Shown piece by piece: positions 33,854-43,142 of a DNA stretch of 64,000 nt (the first letter of the stretch is position 1; each line of letters starts with the position of its first letter). The DNA lies in NCBI GenBank assembly GCA_049697115.1, contig JBAVVD010000007.1:27883-91882 (forward strand). The letters run 5' to 3'. Below the pieces are notes generated by a model. The model had not been told where the DNA came from, did not search any database, and was given only the letters and a program-made list of their open reading frames with translations. Source of the DNA: JBAVVD01 sp049697115 (GTDB lineage Bacteria; Acidobacteriota; Aminicenantia; Aminicenantales; UBA4085). Made by a program: the position numbers and the translations under genes.

Positions 33854-34059
33854 AAAACTTTTAATGAAAAGAGTATAGCACAGTCACTAGCTGAGATTCT
33901 TCATATAAGGAGCACATCAACTCAACGCCGCATCATAACATTTGAATCCGCATAGAGTTCCTATTCATAGGATGGGCCGTTGAAATTGGCGACTTACTGC
34001 AGTCCGTGAGTTCGGGGCAATTTTGCTCCATGGACTCTGACACGGAGCAACCCGGACTG

Positions 34060-35733
34060 TCACCGGCACACATCAAGCGCGTAGAGAATTTCAGCATTCA
34101 CGTCGAAGTCGTAGGATTTCAGCTTATCGTACGTCATCGGGTAATGCGGCCGGAGGACCCGTCCCATCTCAGGATCGTCATGGAAAAATATGAAGTATTT
34201 GTGTGAGATAGTGCCGGTTAGTTGAGAGTGTTGGAGCTTGAAACTGGTGGTCTCACCGAAGCAGTTACCCGCTTGGGCCGAAGGAGTACCCACTATCTTT
34301 GCTCCAGCCCGGTAAAGGTAGTACATCAGCGTGTAACCGGAACTGAAAGTCACGGGAGAGCACAATACCATCACATGGGCGGGACGGTAGTATGCCTCGT
34401 ACTTCCCTGAGCGATACTCAGCGGCGAATGTCGGCATCTGATCCATTTCCTGCTGGAATTCGGCTTTGAGGGAATCGATTGCAGACGGATTCCCCTGGCT
34501 GCGGCTGTACCAGTCGCCGCTGAAGTCGTAATCCATCGTAGTAAGTGGAACCGCGCGCCCCCGATTGACTCGCTCAAATGCCTCCGGGGATTGCGTTTCG
34601 AAGTCATATTTGGAGTAACGTCTTACCTCGGTATTGTGCAGTTTGGCGCGCAAGAGGACATCCTGGCCGTAGAGAAAGTAAAGCAAGAAGTTATACATTT
34701 CCGAGTTCCCGCCATCGTTGTATCGCAGGTCGACCAGCAATGTCTTGGTCCCAGCCTGCCGCATTTCCTCCACGAGAGTTCTGAATGTATCGGTCGCTGA
34801 TGGAATGCCCTCGAGCACTGCTCTAAGATCTTCCGGTGCATCTGACTGGTGGAGCCGTTTGTACACTCCCCTGGCGGCGTTTTCACCTTTCGCTTGATTC
34901 GAGACAATCCATCCTTCGAACATCTCCCGGTAGCTCTGCATGTCGTCTACAACCAGCAAGGCGGTGGTTCGTGCAGAATCAAGGAATGTATACGTGAAAC
35001 CTTGCGGATAGGGACGTGGGCGCTTGATGCGGGAACCAGAACTGATCCATTTGCCTGGAGGTTGGGAGAGGACTGGAATGGCGTGTTCGGCTTCGTGGCC
35101 GTCCTTGTCGCGAAGGACGATCCGTACCCGGTTCCTCTCCACCCACTCTGGGACCAAATCGGAAAGGAACGACGCGTAATAGAGGAATCCGCCGAAGGCC
35201 ACGTTATTTAGAATCTGATACTCGTTTTCCGCGCTAACCATGGGGCGCGCCCGGGCCAACAGGTTCTTGACCGGCACACCTTCAACGGAGACCAATAAGG
35301 CCCCTATCAAAGGTCGGTATTGCTCCTCAGGCACGGCGCGCACGTAAAAGTCGGTACCCACTATACCGAAGATCAGCGGAAGCCCGGTAGGTCGGGTAGG
35401 GGTCTCGTCATACGGAACCGCCAACGAGGTATGGGCGTCGCCGATCATGGTGACAAAGGGTCGGAGGAGCCGGTAGAAATCGGTTTGGGTCATTCCCTGG
35501 GCAGGGATCGCCTCGAGTATGGACTGAAACCGGCGATGAAAAGCGACCTTGCCACCGACGTTTGTATAGGGATCGGGATGAATACTCTCGATCATATCCG
35601 CGAGTTGGCGCACATCCGAGACCAGCGAGTCGCGGTCCAGCAGCTCGGCACTGACGAGCGTCGGCCTGGCTAGCAGTGTCAACAGTATCGAAAGAACAAA
35701 AAACATCGCAGTGATTAGCTTTTCCATGATCAT
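34060..35733 (-). CDS. Secreted S41-family peptidase
   Basis: A 557-residue protein with a signal peptide (MFFVLSILLTLLARPTLVSA). The C-terminal half has S41 (C-terminal-processing/tricorn-core) features: LLVDLRYNDGGNSEMYNF and VMVLCSPVTFSSGYTLMYYL, with the nucleophile Ser in the F-S-S-G segment, then IVGTPSAQAGNCFGE. There is no obvious PDZ domain. AAGGAGT precedes the start. It lies between the intact tRNA-Leu and a truncated tRNA-Leu, so it may have arrived as cargo of an integrated element. Confidence 0.85.
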   Translation of the reverse strand: MIMEKLITAMFFVLSILLTLLARPTLVSAELLDRDSLVSDVRQLADMIESIHPDPYTNVGGKVAFHRRFQSILEAIPAQGMTQTDFYRLLRPFVTMIGDAHTSLAVPYDETPTRPTGLPLIFGIVGTDFYVRAVPEEQYRPLIGALLVSVEGVPVKNLLARARPMVSAENEYQILNNVAFGGFLYYASFLSDLVPEWVERNRVRIVLRDKDGHEAEHAIPVLSQPPGKWISSGSRIKRPRPYPQGFTYTFLDSARTTALLVVDDMQSYREMFEGWIVSNQAKGENAARGVYKRLHQSDAPEDLRAVLEGIPSATDTFRTLVEEMRQAGTKTLLVDLRYNDGGNSEMYNFLLYFLYGQDVLLRAKLHNTEVRRYSKYDFETQSPEAFERVNRGRAVPLTTMDYDFSGDWYSRSQGNPSAIDSLKAEFQQEMDQMPTFAAEYRSGKYEAYYRPAHVMVLCSPVTFSSGYTLMYYLYRAGAKIVGTPSAQAGNCFGETTSFKLQHSQLTGTISHKYFIFFHDDPEMGRVLRPHYPMTYDKLKSYDFDVNAEILYALDVCR

Positions 35734-36103
35734 AAACTCCTTAGTTGGCCAAAAATATCCCGAGACATATATATAAGTATATATAAGTTCTTACAGATTT
35801 ATCAAAAAAAGGTTACGTATTTATCCAAAAAAGGTAAAAATTTCATTTTCCGCTCGGCTGTAAAAGTCAGCTTGAGGTGACCGATGATGCCGTCCGCGAC
35901 GGTATGCTCCGTGAGGAAGAAAACAACCATCATCGTTCCGCCCAATTTCCACTGTGTCCCTTTTGCGCCCCCAATTTGCATCAGACCATGCAAATAATGC
36001 AAACAATTGGAATAGTACACTACACATCAAATTTCGCTAACCGATTGAATTTTCAGTAAATTGCTGGCAAATAGGGGACTTACGAGAAACCTCTAAATTC
36101 TTC
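35734..36103. other. Non-coding stretch upstream of the S41 peptidase
   Basis: No gene can be supported. The part next to the peptidase start contains AT-rich repeats (ATATATAAGTATATATAAG around 35770) that may hold its promoter. The remainder up to the tRNA fragment shows no recognised feature. Confidence 0.4.
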
Positions 36104-36151
36104 GCTGGAGGATTTTAAGTCCCTTGCGTCTACCAATTCCGCCACCCCGGC
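36104..36151 (-). pseudogene. Truncated tRNA-Leu (5' half)
   Basis: On the minus strand, GCCGGGGTGGCGGAATTGGT followed by AGACGCAAGGGACTTAAAATCC matches tRNA-Leu(TAA) from its 5' end through the anticodon loop, then diverges before the variable arm. Positions 36110-36131 are identical to 33812-33833 in the intact tRNA-Leu. A half tRNA like this is the usual scar of site-specific integration at a tRNA gene. Confidence 0.7.
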
Positions 36152-36530
36152 GCATCACAATTTTAGATTTGTTTCACGAACCGACTTTAATGCTTTAATT
36201 CTCTCAACTGCCGTTGACGGCTAGGAGGAAAACAAGACAACTTGCGTTGCCTAAAAAGTATTTAAAAAGAGAGGCTTTTAACGTCTCCCGCATTTCACTA
36301 GACTAGTCAATAGAGTCATATTCAAGGTAATAGTCAATTACCATTTAATCGCTGGTTGCAAGAATTCATGAGAAATAAATTTAGATGTTTGTAGAAGCTC
36401 ATCCCTGAGCTTCCCGAAATTTATCATCCTTTGGCTGGATTATTTTTTCAGTCTGACCCGCTTGACCTGCAATCCTTACTTCTCAGCATGTTCAGATTTC
36501 TCGAGACTCTCGGCCGATTTTTTGCGTCCT
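36152..36530. other. Non-coding stretch between tRNA fragment and IS91 relic 2
   Basis: No reading frame here resembles a protein and no RNA gene was recognised. It is flanked by a truncated tRNA and a transposase relic, so it is likely debris of past insertions. Confidence 0.4.
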
Positions 36531-36909
36531 TCTTCCTGCTATGCCGGGAATCTTCCGTCCTCGCCATCCGGAACGTACAGTCCTCTACCGGGTGCTTTTT
36601 CATTATTTCGACAGGTTCCTGGCCGAAGCGGCGGCTTCTGGGGGAACTTGGCCGGGCGGCTGTCCAGGCCCTCCTCAAATACTTCCGGACTACAACCGGC
36701 GCAGAACTCATCCCCGGTTTTGTGGCCGTCATTCAGTCGTTCGGACAGATAAAGGCCAGGTCACGATTCGTTACTTTGGCCTGTACGCCAATGCTCATCG
36801 AGGTAAAGTACGCAAGTCAAAGGAGGATGAGCATAAGCTTCTGCTCATCGAGGCGGAATGCCCGAAAATCCCCCGCCGGAGCTGGGCTGAGATGATCCGT
36901 ATGGTTCTC
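36531..36909 (+). mobile_element. IS91-family transposase relic 2 (three pieces, internal deletions)
   Basis: Three pieces of one Y2-type transposase survive in changing frames. The N-terminal PGIFRPRHPERTVLYRVLF plus YFDRFLAE; a middle GAELIPGFVAVIQSFG; and a C-terminal GQVTIRYFGLYANAHRGKVR, LLLIEAECPKIP and WAEMIRMV. The catalytic HxH and tyrosine regions are lost. The first piece matches relic 1 almost base for base. It joins directly to a third phzF tail at about 36910. Confidence 0.7.
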
Positions 36910-37011
36910 CCGGCGCGGCGGGGAGCTGTTCTGCGTGCATGCCGGGAACCGCGTGAAAATTTCTGGGAAAGCCGTGCTGTATCTGAGGGGCGAGATTGAA
37001 CTCGAAGGCTA
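36910..37011 (+). pseudogene. Third copy of the phzF 3' tail
   Basis: About 100 bases matching the end of phzF (coding RRGGELFCVHAGNRV, then KAVLYLRGEIELEG, stop), fused out of frame to the transposase relic. Similarity to the second copy continues past the stop through GATCTCTGATCCAACCGTGA to about 37065. Confidence 0.8.
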
Positions 37012-37104
37012 GCTGCATCGGCTCTGCGTCGGATCTCTGATCCAACCGTGAAGTTTTTGAATATTTGACTTCTTTATTGGGGGTTTAAAAAAATTAAAAA
37101 ACAC

Positions 37105-37150
37105 TTGACAAATGGTCTGTTTAATTATATTTTACTTTAAAATATAAAGT
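37105..37150 (+). promoter_or_regulatory. Promoter and candidate operator of the membrane protein/HTH pair
   Basis: TTGACA (37105-37110), 17-base spacer, TATTTT (37128-37133). Immediately after lies a perfect inverted repeat ACTTTA-N5-TAAAGT (37134-37150), placed over the expected transcription start. The downstream winged-helix regulator could bind it to control its own operon. Confidence 0.55.
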
Positions 37151-37171
37151 ACTTAAAAATAAGGAGACAAC

Positions 37172-37774
37172 ATGAACGAAGTCAACGCCGGCGAGGAAAT
37201 AAAATTCATTAAGGGGATGATCGAAAGAACAAGGGAGATCGTTGCCGGTTCCTGGATGTTCTTTCTCGTCTGGGGAATCGCGGCCATTCTGGGCGTGGCC
37301 GGGATGTATGTTCTTGTTTTTGTCGAGAAATACAATTGGATCTGGTTCAACTGGATTGTTTTTGTGGCCGTTGGGCTCGTCTTTACCATGACTTATGGAG
37401 CGAAGTTAGAACGACGAAAAGGAGTGAAAACCTATGCTCACACCACCACCGCTCATCTGGGCATTGCCTGCGGAATGGCTTTTTTCCTGGTGGGATTTAT
37501 TTTTCCTCTTCTGAAATTATATACCTGGGGATTGATTCCCGTGCTCATTTCGTTGATTGCCGGTATCCTGGTCTTTGGGATGGGCGGAATATATGATTGG
37601 AACCTGCTGAAATGGTGCGGTGTGATCTGGTGGATGGGAGCGCTGGGAATGGCTTTCATTCACGAAAACTACAGGGCCCTTCTATTCATACCTCTGATGC
37701 TGGTCGGATACATCATGCCCGCGCTTGTGCTCCGATCCATGTATCGGAAACAGAGTAAAAAAAATGCCTCCTGA
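37172..37774 (+). CDS. Multi-spanning membrane protein of unknown function
   Basis: A 200-residue protein with about six hydrophobic helices after an amphipathic start (EEIKFIKGMIERTREIVAGS). No family with a known role is recognised. The 3' end overlaps the start of a winged-helix regulator by 11 bases, so both are made together. Proteins of this shape beside HTH_34-type regulators are common in Bacteroidota and Acidobacteriota, perhaps acting as sensors. AAGGAGA precedes the ATG. Confidence 0.75.
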   Translation: MNEVNAGEEIKFIKGMIERTREIVAGSWMFFLVWGIAAILGVAGMYVLVFVEKYNWIWFNWIVFVAVGLVFTMTYGAKLERRKGVKTYAHTTTAHLGIACGMAFFLVGFIFPLLKLYTWGLIPVLISLIAGILVFGMGGIYDWNLLKWCGVIWWMGALGMAFIHENYRALLFIPLMLVGYIMPALVLRSMYRKQSKKNAS

Positions 37775-38066
37775 GAAGTTGGTTCCACTTGACCCCCTCA
37801 TCCACTCGCGAACGCGGCTGGCGGTGCTGTCCATCCTGGTTTCCGTGAAAGAGGCGAGTTTTCATTTTTTGAAAGAGACGATCGGAACCACGGACGGAAA
37901 TTTAAGCGTGAGTTTGTCGAAGCTCGAGGAGGGAGGGTACATATCCATCCGGAAGGCGTTTCAGGGAAAGAAACCTCTGACAACCTGTAAAATCAGCGAG
38001 AAGGGAAGGAAGGCCTTCTCTGAATATGTCAGAGCCCTTGAAACCTATATCGGTTTTAAAAAGTGA
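37764..38066 (+). CDS. Winged-helix (HTH_34/MarR-like) transcriptional regulator
   Basis: A 100-residue single-domain regulator: LIHSRTRLAVLSILV, TDGNLSVSLSKLEEGGYISI recognition helix and wing, and TTCKISEKGRKAF. ATG 37764 is chosen because it gives the family-length protein; a longer frame would run further into the upstream gene. The likely target is the inverted repeat at 37134-37150. No ligand-binding domain is present, so sensing may depend on the partner membrane protein. Confidence 0.85.
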   Translation: MPPEKLVPLDPLIHSRTRLAVLSILVSVKEASFHFLKETIGTTDGNLSVSLSKLEEGGYISIRKAFQGKKPLTTCKISEKGRKAFSEYVRALETYIGFKK

Positions 38067-38132
38067 GAAACATGGAGTGAGCCTCTCCCCAAAGGCAACG
38101 ATATTTCGTCGAGGGATGAGGAGGAGAAAGAG

Positions 38133-39995
38133 ATGAAAAAAAGAAACATGCGTATTTTCCAATCTCTCTTTTTGAGATTCTTTATTTCTGCAGTCGTGGT
38201 GGTGTTTTTGGCGCAGCCGTCAGGAATGACAGCTCAGGATATTGCCCGGACAACGGTTATTAAGAATGGGCGCGTTTTCGATGGAGAGCGAATCATCCCG
38301 AAGGCCACGGTCGTTATTGAAAACGGAAAGATCGCCGCGGTCGGCCGCCAAGTCGCAATCCCCGAGGGAGCAGAGGTGTGGGATGGGGAAGGATACACAA
38401 TTATGCCCGGTCTTATGGATGCGCATGTTCATGTCTGGGATCCGCAGAATCTGAAGCAGGCATTGGTTTTCGGTGTCACAACCGTTATAGATATGTTTAT
38501 GAACGTTAAAACCATGGCCGACATAAAGAAGATGCAGTCCTTAGGAAAATCCAATGACAGGGCGTATTTGGTTTCAGCCGGCACGCTGGCAACATCTCCG
38601 GGTGGACATGGCACTCAGTATGGAGGACCTATTCCAACGCTCTCCAGACCGGAGGAAGCGCGGGAGTTTGTAGAGGCCAGAATTGCCGAGGGTTCGGATT
38701 TTATTAAGATTATTTATGATGACGGCTCCGCATACTCAATGCCGAGACCCACGCTCGATAAAGCGACTCTTCAGGCAGTGATCGAGGCAGCCCATAAGGG
38801 CGGAAAGCGTGTGGTTGTCCATGCGGCGACTCTTCAAAATTGCCTGGACGTCATTGAAGCCGGCGGCGACGGCCTCGCTCATCTGTTCTTCGATGATGCC
38901 TTTGAGCCTAACTTCGGCCGGTTGGCCGCGCGGAAGAAAGTCTTCGTCATACCGACTTTAACCGTACTGAAGGCCATGAGCGGGACATCCGATGCCTCAT
39001 CCCTGGCTGAGGATCCGGATTTATCGCCCTACCTGAATCCGATGGATATCCAGATGCTGAACTTATCTTTTCCTTTTAAGACCAGCGGGGCCGCGTATGA
39101 AGCCGCCGAGAGAGCCTTGAAGCAGCTAAAGGCCGAAGGGGTTCCTATCCTTGCCGGAACCGATGCACCAAATCCTGGAACAACTTACGGAGCCAGCCTG
39201 CATGAAGAGCTGGAATTGCTTGTCAGGACCGGTCTTTCGCCTGTGGAAGCATTGAGAGCCGCCACGTCTCTTCCGGCGGATCAATTCAATCTGTCTGATC
39301 GAGGACGGATCCAACCGGGACTGGCAGCGGATATCTTGCTTGTGAAGGGTGATCCGTCTCAAGATATCAAGGCCACGCGGAATATCGCAGCCGTCTGGAG
39401 AAACGGGGTGAAAGTAAATCGCGAGAAATATCTGGCGCAGATCAAGAAAGCCAAAGAGGCCCGAGAACGCCAGAAAAAGGCCCCGCCTCCGGAAGGCTCG
39501 GAATCCGGATGGATCAGCGATTTTGAAGGAGAGAAGATCACCGCAAATTTTGGTGCGGGATGGAGTGTATCCACAGACACTGTGGTGGGAGGAAAATCTT
39601 CCGCCCAATACAAACTTATAAAAGAAGGCGTTCAAGGGAGTCATGGAGCGTTATTAATTACGGGCAATCTTGTGGCCGGGAGTCCGTATCAATGGGCGGG
39701 AGCGATGTTTTCTCCAGGCCCCGGACTCATGAGTCCGGCGAACCTGTCGTTCAAAAAATCCATCAGTTTCTGGGCCAAAGGAGATGGCAAAACCTATGCC
39801 GTTATGATTTTTGCCCAGAGCCTTGGTTTTGTGCCGGCTGTTCAGACTTTTATTGCAGGATCGGAGTGGAAAGAAATCGTTTTTCCCTTTGAAAAATTTG
39901 ACATTGACGGCACGGATGTCATGGGCATTTTCATTGGCGCTTCTCAGGAGCCGGGAGAGTTCCTCCTCACCATAGATAATGTCCTCTTGAAATGA
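38133..39995 (+). CDS. Secreted amidohydrolase with C-terminal CIA30-like domain
   Basis: A 620-residue protein with a signal peptide (to about residue 34). The amidohydrolase part (about 40-440) has the metal motifs MPGLMDAHVHVWD, VVVHAATLQN, GLAHLFFDDA and AGTDAPNPG, placing it with imidazolonepropionase-like enzymes and Xaa-Pro dipeptidase-type homologues. After a Lys/Glu-rich linker, residues about 465-620 form a CIA30/galactose-binding-like beta-sandwich (SISFWAKGDGKTYAVMIFAQ). It probably hydrolyses a peptide or amide outside the cytoplasm. GGAGG precedes the start. Confidence 0.85.
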   Translation: MKKRNMRIFQSLFLRFFISAVVVVFLAQPSGMTAQDIARTTVIKNGRVFDGERIIPKATVVIENGKIAAVGRQVAIPEGAEVWDGEGYTIMPGLMDAHVHVWDPQNLKQALVFGVTTVIDMFMNVKTMADIKKMQSLGKSNDRAYLVSAGTLATSPGGHGTQYGGPIPTLSRPEEAREFVEARIAEGSDFIKIIYDDGSAYSMPRPTLDKATLQAVIEAAHKGGKRVVVHAATLQNCLDVIEAGGDGLAHLFFDDAFEPNFGRLAARKKVFVIPTLTVLKAMSGTSDASSLAEDPDLSPYLNPMDIQMLNLSFPFKTSGAAYEAAERALKQLKAEGVPILAGTDAPNPGTTYGASLHEELELLVRTGLSPVEALRAATSLPADQFNLSDRGRIQPGLAADILLVKGDPSQDIKATRNIAAVWRNGVKVNREKYLAQIKKAKEARERQKKAPPPEGSESGWISDFEGEKITANFGAGWSVSTDTVVGGKSSAQYKLIKEGVQGSHGALLITGNLVAGSPYQWAGAMFSPGPGLMSPANLSFKKSISFWAKGDGKTYAVMIFAQSLGFVPAVQTFIAGSEWKEIVFPFEKFDIDGTDVMGIFIGASQEPGEFLLTIDNVLLK

Positions 39996-40022
39996 GCGTT
40001 CTGAGCGCTCTCTCCGGCTGGA

Positions 40023-40080
40023 CAGGGGGGATTGCGTCACGATTATAAAATGATTTTTCGTCATTCCCCCTGATTTTTTT
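40023..40080. terminator. Likely bidirectional terminator
   Basis: CAGGGGG (40023-40029) pairs with CCCCCTG (40066-40072), with an internal A/T-rich loop, followed on the plus strand by ATTTTTTT. It lies between the convergent amidohydrolase and DJ-1/propeller genes. The loop is long, so efficiency is uncertain. Confidence 0.5.
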
Positions 40081-41962
40081 ATTCTGAATGCGGACTCTCG
40101 TTCATAATTTTTAATACACATACATCCAGTTTCCCTTTTCCAAAGGAACCGGTGTGACCGGCAATGACGATATTCCCATCTGAAGTGAAAATCACATCAC
40201 TGGCCCAGTCAGTTCCTGAACTGCCGATGCTTTTTTCCCATATTGGTTGGCCATCCTTATCCAGTTTGACAATATACATATTATTATCATAGGCATATCG
40301 GGTTTTAGTAATCGCTTTAGTGACCCCTGCCATAATGAACCCGCCGTCCGGAGAAGGGACCACTGAATACCCGTAGTCATAAAAAGGTTTATTCCCGAGC
40401 GCTGTGTGCCATTCTTCATTGCCCTGAGCATCAATTTTAATGACATAAGCATCCATAATATCCGCACTGTCGGTATAACCTGCACAGATACAACCTCCAT
40501 CATTGGTCGGATGCATTTTACTTGAACAATCAAATCCGTAACCCGCCTGACTTTGAACGCCAAATGATTTTGCCCAGATTTCATTGCCCTCGGTGTCGGT
40601 TTTTACAAGATAGACATCCGCATTCCCTTTCCCGAAAGTCCCGGTAGTTCCCCCGATAAAAAAGTGACCGTCGGACGTCCTGCAGACTGAATTCGCCAGT
40701 TCAAAACGCTCTCCACCATAAGTTTTTTCCCATATTGGTTTGCCTTTTTTATCGGTCTTGATCAGGTAAAAATCTTCTTCTCCGGCTCCTGAAGAATGGG
40801 TGTAACCGCAAATAATATAGCCATCGGGAGTCTCACATAATCCAGTGCCAACATCCCAGCTTGAGCCCCCGTAAGTTTTTGACCACAGCTCTTTTCCGTT
40901 CCTGTCGATTTTTACCAGATAAACATCTTTCGAGCCGGACCCGAAGGATGTTGTATAGCCGGTCACAAGATAGCCGTCATTCACTTCCATTAATTCGTTC
41001 CCGTATTCCGTTCCAGAGCCCCCAAAGGTTTTGGACCAAATTTCTTTTCCGTCTGAATCCATTTTAATGACCAGGATATCGGCATCTCCGGACCCCTCTG
41101 AAAAAGAATATCCCGTTATAAGCAGATTTCCGTCCGAAGCTTCGTATACATCTCTGGCTCCTTCAGAGTTGGAGCCGCCATAGGTGTAGGCCCACTTCAA
41201 GCCGTCTCCGGAAAAATCAGCCGGTGATGACGTCATCCATTTCTTTCGATTGTGGTTTTTTAAGCCCTTTTTGTCCCGTCTGTTTTCAACTGCAGTAATC
41301 AATGCCTGACAGTTTATGAAATTGTAGTAAAGGTCCCGTGCGGCGGTAATCACACTCCCGTCAGTAATAGGATAATGGTCTTTCGGCAGCACTTCCGCGG
41401 CGCCGGCTTTCCGCATTTCATCCTTAAATTTGGGAGGAGCGATAATTGTTTTTCCCCTGATCACGTCGGCCGCAGCAAAAACCCGGACACCTGAACATAA
41501 TGTCCATACAGGAATCCCGTGTTCCACCGCGTTTCTTATCAACTGAAGCGCTTCAGGGCTTCCAATAATATCCCCAAAGGGATTGGGCACGGAATAATAA
41601 TCCCCCGAACCGCTCATTAAGGCCACCGCATCATACTGAGTGACATCATTGATTTCTGATACTTGAATATCGGCGACCACAGAAGAAACGCCGTATAATT
41701 TTTCGACCGGCGGGCAAACAGAAACCGTATCGGTCACTCCGGCATGGACAATGTTCCATCCGTAGGACTCAAAAACATCACGGTTAAGAAATGAATTCAA
41801 ACCGTAGTTTTTTGCGAATAACGCAAGAATCGTCACTCCATTGGAGTCATTCTTTCGATTCGTTTCTTTTTCTTTACATCCTTCGATTAAAATGAATCCG
41901 GCAATAATTAAAACGATACTCAAGATCAGAATATGATTATGAGATATTTTTCTTTTTTTCAT
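40079..41962 (-). CDS. Lipoprotein fusing a DJ-1/PfpI domain to a beta-propeller
   Basis: A 627-residue protein. The lipoprotein signal ends FILIEGC (Cys29). Residues about 43-225 form a DJ-1/PfpI domain with the nucleophile elbow VWTLCSGVR (Cys156) and YDAVALMSG. Residues about 255-627 hold about seven repeats of roughly 50 residues, each like YGG...A..V....DG...I.GYT...G..D.YL.K.D..G...W, a beta-propeller of the type found in secreted surface proteins. ATG 41962 follows AGAGG; a GTG one codon earlier is possible. I know of no described protein with this pairing. Confidence 0.85.
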   Translation of the reverse strand: MKKRKISHNHILILSIVLIIAGFILIEGCKEKETNRKNDSNGVTILALFAKNYGLNSFLNRDVFESYGWNIVHAGVTDTVSVCPPVEKLYGVSSVVADIQVSEINDVTQYDAVALMSGSGDYYSVPNPFGDIIGSPEALQLIRNAVEHGIPVWTLCSGVRVFAAADVIRGKTIIAPPKFKDEMRKAGAAEVLPKDHYPITDGSVITAARDLYYNFINCQALITAVENRRDKKGLKNHNRKKWMTSSPADFSGDGLKWAYTYGGSNSEGARDVYEASDGNLLITGYSFSEGSGDADILVIKMDSDGKEIWSKTFGGSGTEYGNELMEVNDGYLVTGYTTSFGSGSKDVYLVKIDRNGKELWSKTYGGSSWDVGTGLCETPDGYIICGYTHSSGAGEEDFYLIKTDKKGKPIWEKTYGGERFELANSVCRTSDGHFFIGGTTGTFGKGNADVYLVKTDTEGNEIWAKSFGVQSQAGYGFDCSSKMHPTNDGGCICAGYTDSADIMDAYVIKIDAQGNEEWHTALGNKPFYDYGYSVVPSPDGGFIMAGVTKAITKTRYAYDNNMYIVKLDKDGQPIWEKSIGSSGTDWASDVIFTSDGNIVIAGHTGSFGKGKLDVCVLKIMNESPHSE

Positions 41963-42022
41963 CACAACCTCTAATAGTTATTATATAAAAAAGAAAACCT
42001 TTTTTTCATTTTTCCTGTGGCC

Positions 42023-42059
42023 TTGACAATAATTACTATAAATACTATATTTAATATAG
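42023..42059 (+). promoter_or_regulatory. Promoter of the msr gene with overlapping inverted repeat
   Basis: TTGACA (42023-42028), exactly 17 bases, TATATT (42046-42051). A perfect inverted repeat CTATAT-TTA-ATATAG (42045-42059) covers the -10 box and could be a repressor site. The Shine-Dalgarno AAAGGAGG follows, 5 bases ahead of the ATG. Confidence 0.65.
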
Positions 42060-42083
42060 AATAACTAGAGTAAAGGAGGACCG

Positions 42084-43142
42084 ATGAGGCCTTCACATAT
42101 GGCGCTTATCCTGACAACAGGCATGGTGCTGTCGTTCGCCGCTCTCTACCACCTTGTTTCAGGCAGCCCCATCTTATCGGCAAATAAGACGAAGGGAGAA
42201 AAGCCGATGGCACAGAGAGTCCAGAAATCCGAAGATGAATGGAAAAATCTGCTGACTTTGAAGCAGTACAGGGTGATGAGACAGGGAGGGACGGAAGCCC
42301 CGTTTTCGGGGAAGTACAACATGTTCTTCGAAGACGGGATTTATCACTGTGCCAGCTGCGGAACTCCCCTTTTTGCCTCCGACACCAAGTACGACCACGG
42401 CTGCGGCTGGCCTAGCTTCACCTCACCTATCGATGAGAAGAATATCGAATACCGCGACGATTATTCACTGGTCATGAGAAGGACAGAGATCCGGTGCGCG
42501 GCCTGCGGTGCCCACCTTGGCCATGTCTTTGACGACGGGCCGATGCCCGCCCGCACCCGCTACTGCATAAACTCTGTCTCCCTGGATTTCCATTCGGAGG
42601 ATAAGTCAACCGGAGATCAGGAAAGAGAAAAGCGATCTGCCGGAAAGCCGCCGATCAATGAAGAGGCGGCAATCCCCGAACAGGAAGTCGCCACCTTCGC
42701 AGCGGGATGCTTCTGGGGAGTTGAGGATAAATTCAGCCATGTCAAGGGCGTACTCGCGACTGCGGTTGGGTACACCGGGGGTCAAACCGAGAATCCGACC
42801 TATCAGCAGGTCTGCTCGGACAGGACAGGACACGCCGAGGCCGTCCAGGTGACTTACGATCCGTCCCAGGTCAGCTACGAGGAGCTACTGAGGGTATTTT
42901 TCAGTATCCATGACCCGACCCAGCTTAACAGACAGGGGTCGGACGTGGGGACTCAGTACAGGACGACTATCTTTTATCACAATGATAAGCAGAAAGTGGC
43001 AGCCCAGAAGATGATCCAGGAGCTGGAAAAGTCCGGCCGCTTCGGGAAGTCCATCGTGACCCAGCTCGTCCCCGCCCCGAAGTTCTACAGGGCGGAAGAG
43101 TATCACCAGAGCTTCTACGAGAAAAACTACCGGCGCCAGTGA
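42084..43142 (+). CDS. msrAB: Exported MsrB-MsrA fusion, peptide methionine sulfoxide reductase
   Basis: A 352-residue bifunctional enzyme with an N-terminal hydrophobic export segment (about 5-34). MsrB comes first (about 50-170): zinc CASC and CAAC pairs, HGCGWPSF, and catalytic Cys161 in [11 protein letters not shown]. MsrA follows (about 200-350) with catalytic Cys209 in AAGCFWGVE, and [30 protein letters not shown]. It repairs both diastereomers of methionine sulfoxide in proteins outside the cytoplasm. The MsrB-first order is less common than MsrA-first. It has its own strong promoter; no electron-donor gene adjoins it. Confidence 0.93.
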   Translation: MRPSHMALILTTGMVLSFAALYHLVSGSPILSANKTKGEKPMAQRVQKSEDEWKNLLTLKQYRVMRQGGTEAPFSGKYNMFFEDGIYHCASCGTPLFASDTKYDHGCGWPSFTSPIDEKNIEYRDDYSLVMRRTEIRCAACGAHLGHVFDDGPMPARTRYCINSVSLDFHSEDKSTGDQEREKRSAGKPPINEEAAIPEQEVATFAAGCFWGVEDKFSHVKGVLATAVGYTGGQTENPTYQQVCSDRTGHAEAVQVTYDPSQVSYEELLRVFFSIHDPTQLNRQGSDVGTQYRTTIFYHNDKQKVAAQKMIQELEKSGRFGKSIVTQLVPAPKFYRAEEYHQSFYEKNYRRQ

